A DNA stretch of 64,000 nt, taken from NCBI RefSeq assembly GCF_000211475.1, contig NC_015474.1:372001-436000 (forward strand), written 5' to 3'. The DNA comes from Pyrococcus sp. NA2. Lineage in GTDB: Archaea > Methanobacteriota_B > Thermococci > Thermococcales > Thermococcaceae. The position numbers and the translations under genes were made by a program. Below the pieces are notes generated by a model. It was not told where the DNA came from, made no database searches, and was given only the letters and a program-made list of their open reading frames with translations. This document shows positions 34,062-43,763 of this stretch, one piece after another; within the stretch, counting starts at the first letter, position 1, and every line of letters starts with the position of its first letter.

Positions 34062-34912
34062 AAGAACCTCCTCCTTAATCTCGGATCAATAACCTCCCTG
34101 ATAGCATCTCCAAGTAAATTGAAAGCTATGACAGTGATGAATATGGCAAGACCAGGGAATACCGGGTACCACCAATAATTGAGGAGATAGTTCTTACCTT
34201 CACTTATCATAAGTCCCCAATCCGGAGTGGGAGGTTGTACACCTAGGCCAAGAAAGCTTAAAGCAGCAGCCTCTAAGATTGCTGAGCCAATATCCATCGT
34301 AGCCTGCACAATTAGAGGGGATATTGAATTTGGCAAGATATGTCTGAGTATTATCTTCCAATCAGCTATTCCCATGGCCTTCGCGGCCTCAACATAGGGA
34401 CGATTCTTAACTGAGATCGCCATTCCTCTAGCTAATCTTGTATACCAAGGCCACCAACTTACTGCGAGTGCTAGAATAGCATTTACCAATCCTCTTCCAA
34501 GTGTACTCGCAATTAATAATGCCAGGAGGAGAGGAGGAAATGCCAAGAATATATCAGTTATCCTCATTATTAGTAAGTCTAATTTACCTCCAAAATAACC
34601 AGCAATAAGCCCCAGAAACAACCCTATTATTAATGCAATACTAACCACGGAGAATCCTATAAGGAGAGAAGTTCTGGTTCCATAGATGACCCTACTAAAT
34701 ATATCCCTTCCCATGTGATCTGTTCCAAATGGATGTCTCCAGCTTGGTGGTTGCAATCTCTCCTTAAGATTTGGTTCGCCTTTAGCCTGCTCAGGATAAG
34801 GAGCCAAAAAGGGCGCAAAGATTGCCACAAATATTAGCAAACATATGATTACTAGCCCAACTATTGAGAGCTTATTTTTAAATAGTATCCTGATATATTC
34901 CCCTTTTCTCAT
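34058..34912 (-). CDS. Peptide ABC transporter permease (OppC/DppC-like)
   Basis: 284 residues from ATG 34912, eight bases behind GAGGTGG. Cytoplasmic N-terminus, helix 1 (IVGLVIICLLIFVAIFAPFL), then HPFGTDHMGRDIFSRVIYG, the DppC hallmark, five more helices and the EAA loop (YVEAAKAMGIADWKIILRHI). Confidence 0.92.
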   Translation of the reverse strand: MRKGEYIRILFKNKLSIVGLVIICLLIFVAIFAPFLAPYPEQAKGEPNLKERLQPPSWRHPFGTDHMGRDIFSRVIYGTRTSLLIGFSVVSIALIIGLFLGLIAGYFGGKLDLLIMRITDIFLAFPPLLLALLIASTLGRGLVNAILALAVSWWPWYTRLARGMAISVKNRPYVEAAKAMGIADWKIILRHILPNSISPLIVQATMDIGSAILEAAALSFLGLGVQPPTPDWGLMISEGKNYLLNYWWYPVFPGLAIFITVIAFNLLGDAIREVIDPRLRRRFL

Positions 34913-34925
34913 AATTAATCCCACC

Positions 34926-35951
34926 TCACAGTTCTATTCTCGGATCTAGATAGACCTGGATTAAATCGACAATCAAGTTGATGAAGACGTAAGCAACTGC
35001 AGCAATTATTGTTACACCTAGGATTGCTGGATAGTCCATGCTGAGAATTGAATACGCAGCGTATCTTCCAAGTCCTGGCCAGTTAAATATAAGCTCAACT
35101 AAAAATGCTCCTATTAACGTGTATGCGAATGATAAACCAACCGTTATCAAAGCTGGAGCTATGGCATTTTTAAGGGCATATTTAAAGTAGATCTTCCTGG
35201 GAGGAATACCATAAGCCCAAGCCGTTCTGATATAGTTTTCCTGGAGAACCTCTATCATCATTGAACGGACCTGTCTGGTTATTAGCCCTATTGGATACAT
35301 TGCAAGCGTTATTGCAGGTAAAATGATATGCCTTAGGGCATCTATGAATACAGGGAGGTTACCTGTAATTAGTGAATCTAATAGATAGAACCCGGTTATA
35401 ACCTTCAGAGGATGCTCAAGAATAACAACACTATCAACCCTTCCAGCTAAGGGAAGTATGCCCAGATATTTAAAGAATATTAGCTGTAAGATCATTCCAA
35501 ACCAAAATGTTGGAAGGGATACTCCGCTTATTGCAACTATTCTTGTTAAATTATCGAGCCATGAATCCTTCTTTACCGCTGAGTATACTCCAAGTATTGT
35601 TCCAATGATTATCGCTATAAACTCAGAAACCAAAATTAGCTCAAAAGTCGCTGTAAATGCAGATTTCAAGTCCTGTGCAACAGGATTGTGGGTTCTTATT
35701 GAGGTCCCTAAATCTCCGTGAAGGAGGGATGAAAGATAATAGATGTATTGTTTTATTATTGGTTCATTTAGGTGTAGCTCTTCCCTAGCCTTTTCAATGG
35801 CCTCTTTCGTTGGATGAGCCCCAACCCATAATGCGGCAGGATCCGAAGGAATTACCCTTGAAACGAAAAACACGATAGTTACAACTCCCAAGATAACGAA
35901 TATTGATAGAATCAACCTATATACAATGTATTCCCAGAATTTTCTCGCCAT
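34926..35951 (-). CDS. Peptide ABC transporter permease (OppB/DppB-like)
   Basis: 341 residues with six transmembrane helices, N-terminal RLILSIFVILGVVTIVFF, the OppB landmark LHGDLGTSIRT, and the EAA loop YIRTAWAYGIPPRKIYFKYAL. Second gene of the operon, 41 bases behind the solute-binding protein. Confidence 0.92.
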   Translation of the reverse strand: MARKFWEYIVYRLILSIFVILGVVTIVFFVSRVIPSDPAALWVGAHPTKEAIEKAREELHLNEPIIKQYIYYLSSLLHGDLGTSIRTHNPVAQDLKSAFTATFELILVSEFIAIIIGTILGVYSAVKKDSWLDNLTRIVAISGVSLPTFWFGMILQLIFFKYLGILPLAGRVDSVVILEHPLKVITGFYLLDSLITGNLPVFIDALRHIILPAITLAMYPIGLITRQVRSMMIEVLQENYIRTAWAYGIPPRKIYFKYALKNAIAPALITVGLSFAYTLIGAFLVELIFNWPGLGRYAAYSILSMDYPAILGVTIIAAVAYVFINLIVDLIQVYLDPRIEL

Positions 35952-35991
35952 TTATTTTACCCCCTTATAAAAGAAATAAGATGAATAAGGA

Positions 35992-37608
35992 TCATTTCTT
36001 TCTCAGTTCATAGAAGAATACAACCTCTGGATAAGCTGGATAAGCCTTGAATCCCGTGACACTCTTGTGTACTGCATAAATGTAATTAGGCGAATAGAAG
36101 AATATTGCTGGAGCATCATCAATAAGTATTTCTATTGCCCTCCTGTATAACTCCTCAGCCTTTTTCGGATTAGATGCTTCTAACATTACAGCCTGATCTA
36201 TCAATTTATCAAAGGTTGGATTGCAGTAGTAACAGAGATTGAACAATGTTTCATTTTCACAATGGAACATGTTGAATAGATAATCATATGGAGTTGGATA
36301 TGTGGGCCACCAGTAGAATAAGAGGACATCCTGAGCATTTTGAGGATCGCTTCTAGCTAATGCCCATTGTTGTTCCCAATTCATTGGCCTAATTTCAACA
36401 TCAATTCCTAACTTTTGCCACTCAGCTTTTAAAATTTCCGCGACTTTCCCTTCAGCTTCATCACCTTGCGTATAAGTTAAAACTAGTTTGAATCCACCAT
36501 TTGGATATCCAGCTTCATTCAGAAGTTGCTTGGCCCTTTCGATGTCATATGTATATGTTGGGAGGTCTTCAAAGTATCCCATCATCCCCTTTGGAATTGG
36601 ACCTTTTGCCACATATCCATGTCCGCCAAGGACGTAGTTCACTATATCTTTATATGGGACAGCATAGCTCAATGCCTTCCTGACTAGTTTATTATTTAAG
36701 GGTGGTTTTTTAGTATTGAGCATTCCATAAAGGACACGGAAAGATGGTTCTTCATAAATAACTACATTAGGATTCTGCTGGAGTTTTGGAATATCATCCA
36801 GCGGAAGATTCTTAGCTATATGTATCTCTCCACTCGTTACCATCTGCTCTCTTAGAGCTGGGTCTGGAATTATTTTTATTATCGCTGTGTCAAATTGATC
36901 CTTACTCCATCCTCCCCAATATTCATCAAACTTTTTGAGAACTACCTCCGTCTTGGGATCATACTTAACTATCATATATGGCCCTGTTCCTGCATCATGC
37001 CCCTGATTGAGATAATCACTAATAGCCTTATCATCCCCGATTTTTGAGAGGAATTTGCTGTCCATTATATATGCCCCATACGCAGAGGAGGCTATTAGTG
37101 GGAGATTTGCTGGGTACTTTAGCTTGAATTTTATCGTGTATTTGTCTATTATCTCTATACTCTCCACTGGATCCCAGATAAAGGCCGGTCCCATTCCCAT
37201 TCTAATCGTTCTTTCAATGCTCCATTTTACGTCTTCAGCTGTTAATTCATTTCCTGTATGGAACTTAACTCCCTTTCTTAGATGGAAAATCCATTCTGTA
37301 CCATTCTCATTTGATTCCCAGGAAGTAGCAAGCCATGGTTCTAATCCCTTGTCTGTATACTTTACAAGGCACTCATACACGTTTGCTAACGTTACTATTG
37401 AGTTTGAGAACTCGATGCTCGGGTCCAATGTTATCATTTCACTATCATATCCGTATATTACTACATTTGAAACTTGACTCTCTTCTTTTGGAGAAGGGGA
37501 GGAAGTAGTTGAAGGTTTAGATGTTGTTTTTCCTCCAATGCATCCAGCGGCTATCACTACCCCCAACATTAAAAACACTAACAATGCTCCAAACCACTTA
37601 TGTTTCAT
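35992..37608 (-). CDS. Extracellular solute-binding lipoprotein, family 5
   Basis: Substrate receptor of the ABC importer. From ATG 37608: a signal peptide (KWFGALLVFLMLGVVIAA) with a lipobox-like Cys (AAGC) followed by a Ser/Thr/Pro-rich linker (SKPSTTSSPSP) that tethers it to the membrane, then the family-5 fold with YDSEMITLDPSIEFSNS and WIFHLRKGVKFHTGNELTAEDV. 538 residues. First gene of the long operon to 28601. The binding pocket does not reveal the ligand. Confidence 0.93.
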   Translation of the reverse strand: MKHKWFGALLVFLMLGVVIAAGCIGGKTTSKPSTTSSPSPKEESQVSNVVIYGYDSEMITLDPSIEFSNSIVTLANVYECLVKYTDKGLEPWLATSWESNENGTEWIFHLRKGVKFHTGNELTAEDVKWSIERTIRMGMGPAFIWDPVESIEIIDKYTIKFKLKYPANLPLIASSAYGAYIMDSKFLSKIGDDKAISDYLNQGHDAGTGPYMIVKYDPKTEVVLKKFDEYWGGWSKDQFDTAIIKIIPDPALREQMVTSGEIHIAKNLPLDDIPKLQQNPNVVIYEEPSFRVLYGMLNTKKPPLNNKLVRKALSYAVPYKDIVNYVLGGHGYVAKGPIPKGMMGYFEDLPTYTYDIERAKQLLNEAGYPNGGFKLVLTYTQGDEAEGKVAEILKAEWQKLGIDVEIRPMNWEQQWALARSDPQNAQDVLLFYWWPTYPTPYDYLFNMFHCENETLFNLCYYCNPTFDKLIDQAVMLEASNPKKAEELYRRAIEILIDDAPAIFFYSPNYIYAVHKSVTGFKAYPAYPEVVFFYELRKK

Positions 37609-37728
37609 TTTTAAACCCTCCACATCTCCTAACTGGGATTTCATTTAAGGACATCATACTCACTTTTACATTTTTGTAAAATGATTTGCTATTGCTACAT
37701 ATCTTTTTCATATGTGTTTAGCATTTTT

Positions 37729-37842
37729 AAAAATATATAAGGATTCCCATTAAAATTTGTCAAATATTGACGAAAAAATATTTCAAAAAATTTCTCAAAC
37801 ATCCTACCTCAACGTTAATCGGTGTCCTAAATTTTTCGTCAA
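37729..37842 (-). promoter_or_regulatory. Promoter and operator region of the transporter/racemase operon
   Basis: On the minus strand a TATA (CTTATATATTTTT, about 37741-37729) lies ahead of the binding-protein gene. Upstream of it is the palindrome GTCAA-ATA-TTGAC (37759-37771), and an 11-base inverted repeat TTGACGAAAAA / TTTTTCGTCAA at 37767-37777 and 37832-37842. The position upstream of TATA fits an activator site. The same GTCAA/TTGAC element stands before the second operon at 45547, and an Lrp-type regulator is encoded next to it. Confidence 0.6.
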
Positions 37843-37863
37843 TGATAATGTTGAATCATGTAC

Positions 37864-38424
37864 TCACCAATAGTGTACATTAGTGTGTTTGTATTTCATC
37901 TTCTTTGAGAATAACTTCGGGCTTGAAACGACTGGCAGGATTATATATTTTTCTATTATCGTTCTACCAGATAAAAACGAATCTATGGTTCGCTTAAGTT
38001 CCTTGAAACTCTTATCAAAGAATTTTATTATTATGTCGTACTCTCCAATGTACTCGTCAATCTCAAAAACTTTAGGATTGTCACTTGCCTCCTTTATGAA
38101 GTTTATTATATCTTCTCTCCTTGCATTTTTCTTGAACTTTATTATTACATCCGCCGATGCCATTCCAAATTCCTCAAAGAGTAATAAACCTATTATCTGA
38201 AGTCCTTTTTCTTGCAGTGCTAACCGCCTTCTTCTTGCAGTCGGAACTGAAACTCCTACGATACTAGCGAGGTCAGTATCTGACAATCTTCCATTTTCCC
38301 TTAATGCCAGATATATCATCACATCAATGTCGTCAAGCTTACCCCCACTCACATCTTTCCAAAACTTTATCTCCTTTTCATCCCACTCAAAATTTATTTT
38401 CTTTTTCCTTTGATTCTTTACCAT
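37864..38424 (-). CDS. Lrp/AsnC-family transcriptional regulator
   Basis: 186 residues from ATG 38424 (GGTGA upstream). Winged HTH: LRENGRLSDTDLASIVGVSVPTARRRR, then a RAM-type effector domain (ADVIIKFKKNARREDI ... GEYDIIIKFFDKSF) and a His/Trp-containing tail. It sits between the two catabolic operons and is the natural candidate for binding the GTCAA-N-TTGAC operators in front of each, with an amino acid or pathway intermediate as effector. That link is inferred. Confidence 0.85.
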   Translation of the reverse strand: MVKNQRKKKINFEWDEKEIKFWKDVSGGKLDDIDVMIYLALRENGRLSDTDLASIVGVSVPTARRRRLALQEKGLQIIGLLLFEEFGMASADVIIKFKKNARREDIINFIKEASDNPKVFEIDEYIGEYDIIIKFFDKSFKELKRTIDSFLSGRTIIEKYIILPVVSSPKLFSKKMKYKHTNVHYW

Positions 38425-38523
38425 AATTGTCACCATACTGAAAATGACTCTCAAACCTTATTAAGATACGGGAAAATTAATTTCATAAGAACATTATAAA
38501 AATGAAAACATGGCAAAACACAA

Positions 38524-39573
38524 CTAACACCTAAGTTCCTTAGCTAACTTTGCCAGTTCAGGCGGATAGATAACGTTTCCCTTATCCATTATTTGCACAT
38601 CATCAATCCAGACCGATGAGTTCAAACAAATCCCATCAGTATGCGATGCTGCGGATACTCCACCAGGGATGTCAGGAACTAGCCTGGGCCCTATGTTCCC
38701 TATCCCCCATTCAGTTGCTCCCCACACCCTCTCATCTTCAACGATATTTCCGGTGAGTTTTGCTCCTGGATTAAAACCATATGACACGTGGGCCAACTGG
38801 TACATGTTGGGATCATTAAAGCTTTCAAGCCAATCGGCAAACTCTTTTGCTTCCCTTCCTCCCTCTATGTTGACTATTTTTCCTTTTTCTACCTCCAGTT
38901 TAATAGGCTCCCTTAAAAGTCCTATTGGGGGATATACTGACCCATCAAAGACGATTGTACCATTAATTGTTTCAAGCTTTGGAGTCCAACTTATCTGACC
39001 CGGAAGCATTTCATAGGCACCCTTAGGAACGTGTCCAGAATGAACTAGCAAAGGCCTTTCTGGATGATTTTCAAACTCAACCTCTGTTCCCGCTGGAGTT
39101 GTAATCTTGACATGTTTCCCTTTTTTAGTTATTTCAGATATCTCCGCGAGAAACTCGGAAAGCTTTTCTATATCAACTCTTCCTATCGTTCTAATCATCA
39201 TATCTGGAGTCATGCCCACCAGACAGATATACCTAAGATCCTTGTTTTCCCTGATAACGGTATCGAAAACCGTCGAATATAGTAACCACTGATAATTGAA
39301 TTCTATCCATACATCCACATTCGTCAATGCTCCAATTAATGCTTTCTGAGGCAACATTGGATCTGCAGCCTTTCCTACACCACTTGGACTTGCAATCCAG
39401 ATAACAAGTGGTTTCGCTCCCGCTTCATAAACTGCTCTGGCAGTTGCATTGACAACTTCCTCACTTGAGAGCGTATCCGCGGTAATTCCAACGACTTCAT
39501 CCGGTTGCACATCTAAGATATCTCTCACAAGCTTTCTTGCAGCCAAACCTAGCTCAAACTCATAAACCTTCAT
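38524..39573 (-). CDS. M29-type aminopeptidase homologue B
   Basis: 349 residues, strongly similar to homologue A at 28601 over its whole length (AADPMLPQKALIGAL; ICLVGMTPDMMIRTIGRV; NPGAKLTGNIVEDERVWG). Metal-site candidates Glu in EDERVWGATEWG and His-x-Asp in ASHTDGI. Last gene of the second operon, 34 bases behind the OPT transporter, with GGAGGG before ATG. The A/B duplication, one copy in each operon, ties the two operons together. Confidence 0.8.
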   Translation of the reverse strand: MKVYEFELGLAARKLVRDILDVQPDEVVGITADTLSSEEVVNATARAVYEAGAKPLVIWIASPSGVGKAADPMLPQKALIGALTNVDVWIEFNYQWLLYSTVFDTVIRENKDLRYICLVGMTPDMMIRTIGRVDIEKLSEFLAEISEITKKGKHVKITTPAGTEVEFENHPERPLLVHSGHVPKGAYEMLPGQISWTPKLETINGTIVFDGSVYPPIGLLREPIKLEVEKGKIVNIEGGREAKEFADWLESFNDPNMYQLAHVSYGFNPGAKLTGNIVEDERVWGATEWGIGNIGPRLVPDIPGGVSAASHTDGICLNSSVWIDDVQIMDKGNVIYPPELAKLAKELRC

Positions 39574-39607
39574 CCCTAACCCTCCAAAAATTATAAGGAA
39601 AGGGGAG

Positions 39608-41188
39608 TCACTTCTTACCGAGCTTGAGCGTTGATGTGAAGAAGCTAACTAATGTGGATCCTGCAATGAGACCAGCACCGAGGACATAGAGTGCATTTTG
39701 TCCCTCTTCTTTGTACATGCGAACCACTGCAAGTCTAATACCAATTGCTATAAGCACAGTTATTCCCGCAATTGGATATTTTATTAATAGTCCTGTAGCA
39801 AACAGTATACCAAGTTGCCTGTCTGGACCTCCAATGGCCTGAACTATCGCTCCTGGAATTGCCCACAATAGTAAATATTTGGCTATCTCGGGATTTGCGC
39901 CAGCCTTAATAGTTGCCACGTATACCCTATCCACCGGTGGCACTAGGTCTTGAACCAGGTAAGTCTTTGCAAGCAACACTACCATAAGAGAAGCAACGAT
40001 CAATCCTGTAAGCTCTGCAAGGTACTGTTGTCTTCTTCCCTCTATTTCAAACTCCTTATCCTTCCCTTCTCCCCTTATTATCCATCCCGTCTTTAAGTCA
40101 TACCCCATATCAGCGAATGCAGGCCCAGTTGCAGCTGTGAATCCAACGAGAAGTCCTAATGCAGGAGCTGGGAATCCCATCAGCACTCCCAGGATGAGGA
40201 ATATTAAGGCGGTCGCAAAAGCTGGAAACCACCCAGCGTGCATTGCCGATAATCCCACGATTAGCTCGGATACCAAAGCTGCTATTGCTGCAAAGATGAA
40301 CCACCACACAAACATTCCAGCTGACATTCCAGTATAAAGACCTCCTATGAGAGCGAGGACCAATGCGACTGCAGTGTAAAATGCAAAACCCTTTGTAAGT
40401 GCAGATTTTATGTCCTCTTCAGTTCTCGTGAATTCATACTCTCCCTCAACTTTCAACGCTTTTCTCTTCTTGGAAATTATGAGGATTATCTGTATCAAAG
40501 CAACCAATCCAGCTCCTATCATTATACCATGAGGAGCGTAGTACTTGTTTATGTCCACTCCAAAGAGCTGTGGAGAATAACCCCTGACTATGAGACCAAT
40601 TCCAAACATTGTCAGCGCCCAGATGTTTCCGATCCATGCAACTCCAGCTATGTCCGCTGGAATTCCAAGATATCTCACTATACCTCCCGCAATCATTCCA
40701 TAGAGTAACAGCATTGCTCTCTTACCTTTTTTAGCTGCTGCTATGAGTGTTTCAGCGGTAGCTATCCCTGGGGGCCAAGGATTCTTAGCTGGGAAGATTC
40801 TTGTATCGAAAAGCCAGTAAATCATCGTCATATCAATGAAAGCTGCCAAAGTTGCACCGATCCACATTGGGATTAAAAGATCCTGCCTTCCAAGGAGCCA
40901 TGTTACACCCACTGGTAGGAAAATTGCATTTGCAGCTCCAAAAGTTGCTCCTGAAATTGCCGTTTGTACTAAATTCTGCCTGTTTAAATCTAAGAATGCC
41001 TTCAAAGCTCTTAGAGGAATCCTAGCCAGTAGTATTGCTATCAACGCACCAATTATCGAAGTATTCGTTGTGATTCCTAAACGTGTAATTAGTTCTAGTC
41101 CGATAATTGCACCAAGTATTGCCATTAGGATGTTTAGGGCTAATACGCCGGCCTCAAATGCTGAAGGGTGTCTCCTCTTTACTTCCAT
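39608..41188 (-). CDS. OPT-family oligopeptide transporter
   Basis: Proton-coupled transporter of the OPT/YSL superfamily, 526 residues with about 14 hydrophobic segments. Landmarks: the NPWPPGIATAETL motif near residue 140 and GGLYTGMSAGMFVWW. Cargo may be short peptides or metal-chelate compounds. ATG 41188 has GAGGTG six bases upstream. Its place among peptidase and racemase homologues argues for peptide-like uptake, giving the system a second entry route beside the ABC importer. Confidence 0.85.
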   Translation of the reverse strand: MEVKRRHPSAFEAGVLALNILMAILGAIIGLELITRLGITTNTSIIGALIAILLARIPLRALKAFLDLNRQNLVQTAISGATFGAANAIFLPVGVTWLLGRQDLLIPMWIGATLAAFIDMTMIYWLFDTRIFPAKNPWPPGIATAETLIAAAKKGKRAMLLLYGMIAGGIVRYLGIPADIAGVAWIGNIWALTMFGIGLIVRGYSPQLFGVDINKYYAPHGIMIGAGLVALIQIILIISKKRKALKVEGEYEFTRTEEDIKSALTKGFAFYTAVALVLALIGGLYTGMSAGMFVWWFIFAAIAALVSELIVGLSAMHAGWFPAFATALIFLILGVLMGFPAPALGLLVGFTAATGPAFADMGYDLKTGWIIRGEGKDKEFEIEGRRQQYLAELTGLIVASLMVVLLAKTYLVQDLVPPVDRVYVATIKAGANPEIAKYLLLWAIPGAIVQAIGGPDRQLGILFATGLLIKYPIAGITVLIAIGIRLAVVRMYKEEGQNALYVLGAGLIAGSTLVSFFTSTLKLGKK

Positions 41189-41198
41189 AAACAACACC

Positions 41199-42167
41199 TC
41201 AAATCACAAGATTCCCATCTCTAAACAGGTATTCTCCATCAATCAAAACAGTTGGGCTTCTTATTATGCCATCCAAATGGATGGGAGCTTTTACACGTCC
41301 TCCAAAATCGTAGTTGCTTCCTAGGGCTATGTGAACCGTTCCAAAGACTTTTTCATCTTCAAGGATATTTCCACTTATCCTAGCCTTTGGATTTGTTCCT
41401 ATTCCAAATTCAGCCAAGTTTCTTGCTTCTCTTCCATATCTTGACAAGATTTCCTCAAGTCTCCTTGCCTCATCACCTCCCTCAACTTTTTCAACGAACC
41501 CTTCACGAATCACGAGCTTAATTGGTTCCTTTAACATCCCAATTCCAGCCATAGAACCATCAATAACTGCAATTCCATTTCCTGTTCTCTCAACGGGTGC
41601 TATATAAGCCTCAGCTCCAGGTAAGTTTCCACATTCGCCTGGATTCCTGTAAACTCCTGTACTTCTCCTTGCTTTCCTTCCCTCTATTGAGAATTCCAGG
41701 TTTGTTCCAAGGGGAGTTATTATTTGAACCGTGCTTCCCCTATCAAGAACATCTGCTATTCTATTTGTGAGCTCAACTATCTCGTCATAATTAGCATTCA
41801 ATGTCCTGATGAATATCTCCTCAGTTATACCAGGTAAAGTTGCTACCCTCACTCCTCTTTCACAGGCCTCTTTCTTTGCAAGAGTATGAGTTATTGACTT
41901 TGAAGTTGGTGCAATTACAACATCCGCTGCTTTCATAGCTTCAGCTACAGGTTTAGGAGGTTCCTCTCCATGCATCTTCCTTGGAGTTATTTCTATGTAG
42001 ATGGCCTCTGCATTCAACTCCTTGGCCTTCATCCAGAGGTGATACCCAATTCTGCGTTCCGGTTCGTCTGTAATTACAACAACAGATTCCCCCTCTTTGA
42101 CTCCAAGGCACTGCTTCAATGCTATTTCGCATGCCTTATACAACTGGGGATCTATTTTGAACTCCAT
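41199..42167 (-). CDS. M29-type aminopeptidase homologue C
   Basis: 322 residues, more distant from A and B. Opens with ACEIALKQCLGVKEGESVVVITD, has NILEDEKVFGTVHIALG and the metal-site His-x-Asp in APIHLDGII, closer to the classic AmpT pattern. ATG immediately follows the AroM stop with GGAGGT upstream. Probably the true aminopeptidase of the set, with A and B specialised. Confidence 0.83.
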   Translation of the reverse strand: MEFKIDPQLYKACEIALKQCLGVKEGESVVVITDEPERRIGYHLWMKAKELNAEAIYIEITPRKMHGEEPPKPVAEAMKAADVVIAPTSKSITHTLAKKEACERGVRVATLPGITEEIFIRTLNANYDEIVELTNRIADVLDRGSTVQIITPLGTNLEFSIEGRKARRSTGVYRNPGECGNLPGAEAYIAPVERTGNGIAVIDGSMAGIGMLKEPIKLVIREGFVEKVEGGDEARRLEEILSRYGREARNLAEFGIGTNPKARISGNILEDEKVFGTVHIALGSNYDFGGRVKAPIHLDGIIRSPTVLIDGEYLFRDGNLVI

Positions 42168-42827
42168 TTACACCTCCTCCAGAAGTTCTCCGATAACTCT
42201 CGCCATCAGAGTTCTCGGCAAAATAACAGGTTTCTTTGTGATTCTCTTTACAATCCTCTTGGCGTTGAGACTGTATCCAATGCAATCCAGGACAATGATG
42301 TCACGATCTTTTAGCATTCCAGCTGCCTTTATCAGCTCTTCCTCTCCTCCTAGATAGGGAGAGACGCTTTGAACCTCAACATCATTGCTTATCCTTTCCC
42401 ATTTTCTCTTGGCCATCTCTATCTGATCCGGATCTGGAATTATAACTCCAAGTTTTGAGATGTTCAGTGCTTCCACGGTTTTCAGGAGAAGTAAAGAAGG
42501 TTCGACGAGCAATTTTTTAGAACTCAGCTCTGGAAATTCTCCAGTGCAGAGAACTCCAATTATATCAACCTCTTCTTCAAGCTTCCTTATGCATTCTTGA
42601 AGCCTCCTAACTATCTTCTCTCGACTCAATCTAACCTGAGAGCCATCTCTGAGCCTGCTAACTAGCACCTCCTCTCCCTCTTTTGGAGCCATATCTCTTA
42701 TCTCCTCTAGAGTTAGATCGTCCAAAGCTCCACACTCAATTATCTCTGCACTCCCAAGGTAGGGCCTCATCTCGGGAACGACGTCGGTTCTTGGTGATTG
42801 CCCAATTGTTACAAGCCCAATTCTCAT
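42168..42827 (-). CDS. AroM family protein
   Basis: 219 residues matching the AroM family (MRIGLVTIGQSPRTDVVPEM at the start is characteristic). E. coli aroM lies near aroL, but its function is unknown. Two cysteines stand in positions like those of the neighbouring racemases: C94 in GVLCTGEFP and C182 in VLDCIGYS. ATGA overlap with the DUF1177 gene. Likely an isomerase or racemase-fold enzyme; inference from motif layout and context. Confidence 0.85.
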   Translation of the reverse strand: MRIGLVTIGQSPRTDVVPEMRPYLGSAEIIECGALDDLTLEEIRDMAPKEGEEVLVSRLRDGSQVRLSREKIVRRLQECIRKLEEEVDIIGVLCTGEFPELSSKKLLVEPSLLLLKTVEALNISKLGVIIPDPDQIEMAKRKWERISNDVEVQSVSPYLGGEEELIKAAGMLKDRDIIVLDCIGYSLNAKRIVKRITKKPVILPRTLMARVIGELLEEV

Positions 42828-43762
42828 TCCTTCATCCTCCCCAAAGTTTGAAGGTGTTTCATTGATCCATAGAGCTCTACTAAACGCCTAAATTCTTCTT
42901 CATCATAGAACTTGACGGTTCCTTTTCCAAATCCCTTTGCAACTTCTACACAGAATCTAGCTGCCTGTTCAATGTCAACAATTTGACTTGCTCCAGTTGC
43001 ACATCCAGGAACGGGAACTTCAGAAGTTATTGCCACCCCAACGACGGGAGCATCTGTGGCCGTTGCTGGTTGCATCATGCTATTTAGATGATAAACGCCG
43101 TTTCCATAGGGAGTTATGTCCTGCATTGTTATTGGAACGACTACCGGCATCTTCCCAGTTACGTACTGCATTATGTCGAGTAGGTCATCACTAACCTTTA
43201 GTATCCACCCCTCCTTCACCGTTGGAGTTATAGCAAATCCCCTAACGTTAATTATCCTGTTTCCCCTTGTGGTATCTACAGAAAGGATGGCATCCATCTG
43301 CGGATCAACTTCATACCTATTCATTGTTGCGATATCAACTGGAGATCCCATGAAAGGTACCGGATCATGGGGTTGCGTTGGAGCATTCGGGCAGATGTGA
43401 GTCGTTATTATAACATCCCCATCCAGAACATCTCCATTTTTCCTCATGTCAGCAAGTTTCAATGCCACAGCTATCGCAGTAATTGCGCCGTCAGCATCCG
43501 AGACCAAGCCTATCATTTCAGGCCTAGCACCTATTCCTCCGAGTCTACCTATGATCCCTAGGGTTGGTGCATCCCCTCCATTTAACTTTCCATTTTTTCC
43601 AGGAATCAGGACTTTTATGAAATCTGTAGAGCCTCTTTCCCCTTCAATTGTCTTAACATCAACGTTCTCAATTCCCCTTTCCCTTAAAACCTCAGCAACC
43701 TTGTACCCATCTATCTTCGCACTATCTAATAGTTCATAAGCCTCTATCACCTGTTTCATCAT
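42824..43762 (-). CDS. DUF1177 protein
   Basis: 312 residues from ATG 43762 (GGGGGTG six bases upstream, one base behind the DUF917 stop). Conserved DUF1177 segments: GGIGARPEMIGLVSDADGAI, ITTHICPNAPTQPHDPVPF, VPGCATGASQIVDIEQAARF. The Asp-Ala-Asp-Gly-Ala run before a helix and the acidic and His residues resemble M20/M42-type dimetal peptidases, so a hydrolase is plausible, but the family has no assigned function. Overlaps aroM by four bases. Confidence 0.82.
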   Translation of the reverse strand: MMKQVIEAYELLDSAKIDGYKVAEVLRERGIENVDVKTIEGERGSTDFIKVLIPGKNGKLNGGDAPTLGIIGRLGGIGARPEMIGLVSDADGAITAIAVALKLADMRKNGDVLDGDVIITTHICPNAPTQPHDPVPFMGSPVDIATMNRYEVDPQMDAILSVDTTRGNRIINVRGFAITPTVKEGWILKVSDDLLDIMQYVTGKMPVVVPITMQDITPYGNGVYHLNSMMQPATATDAPVVGVAITSEVPVPGCATGASQIVDIEQAARFCVEVAKGFGKGTVKFYDEEEFRRLVELYGSMKHLQTLGRMKE

Positions 43763-43763
43763 C

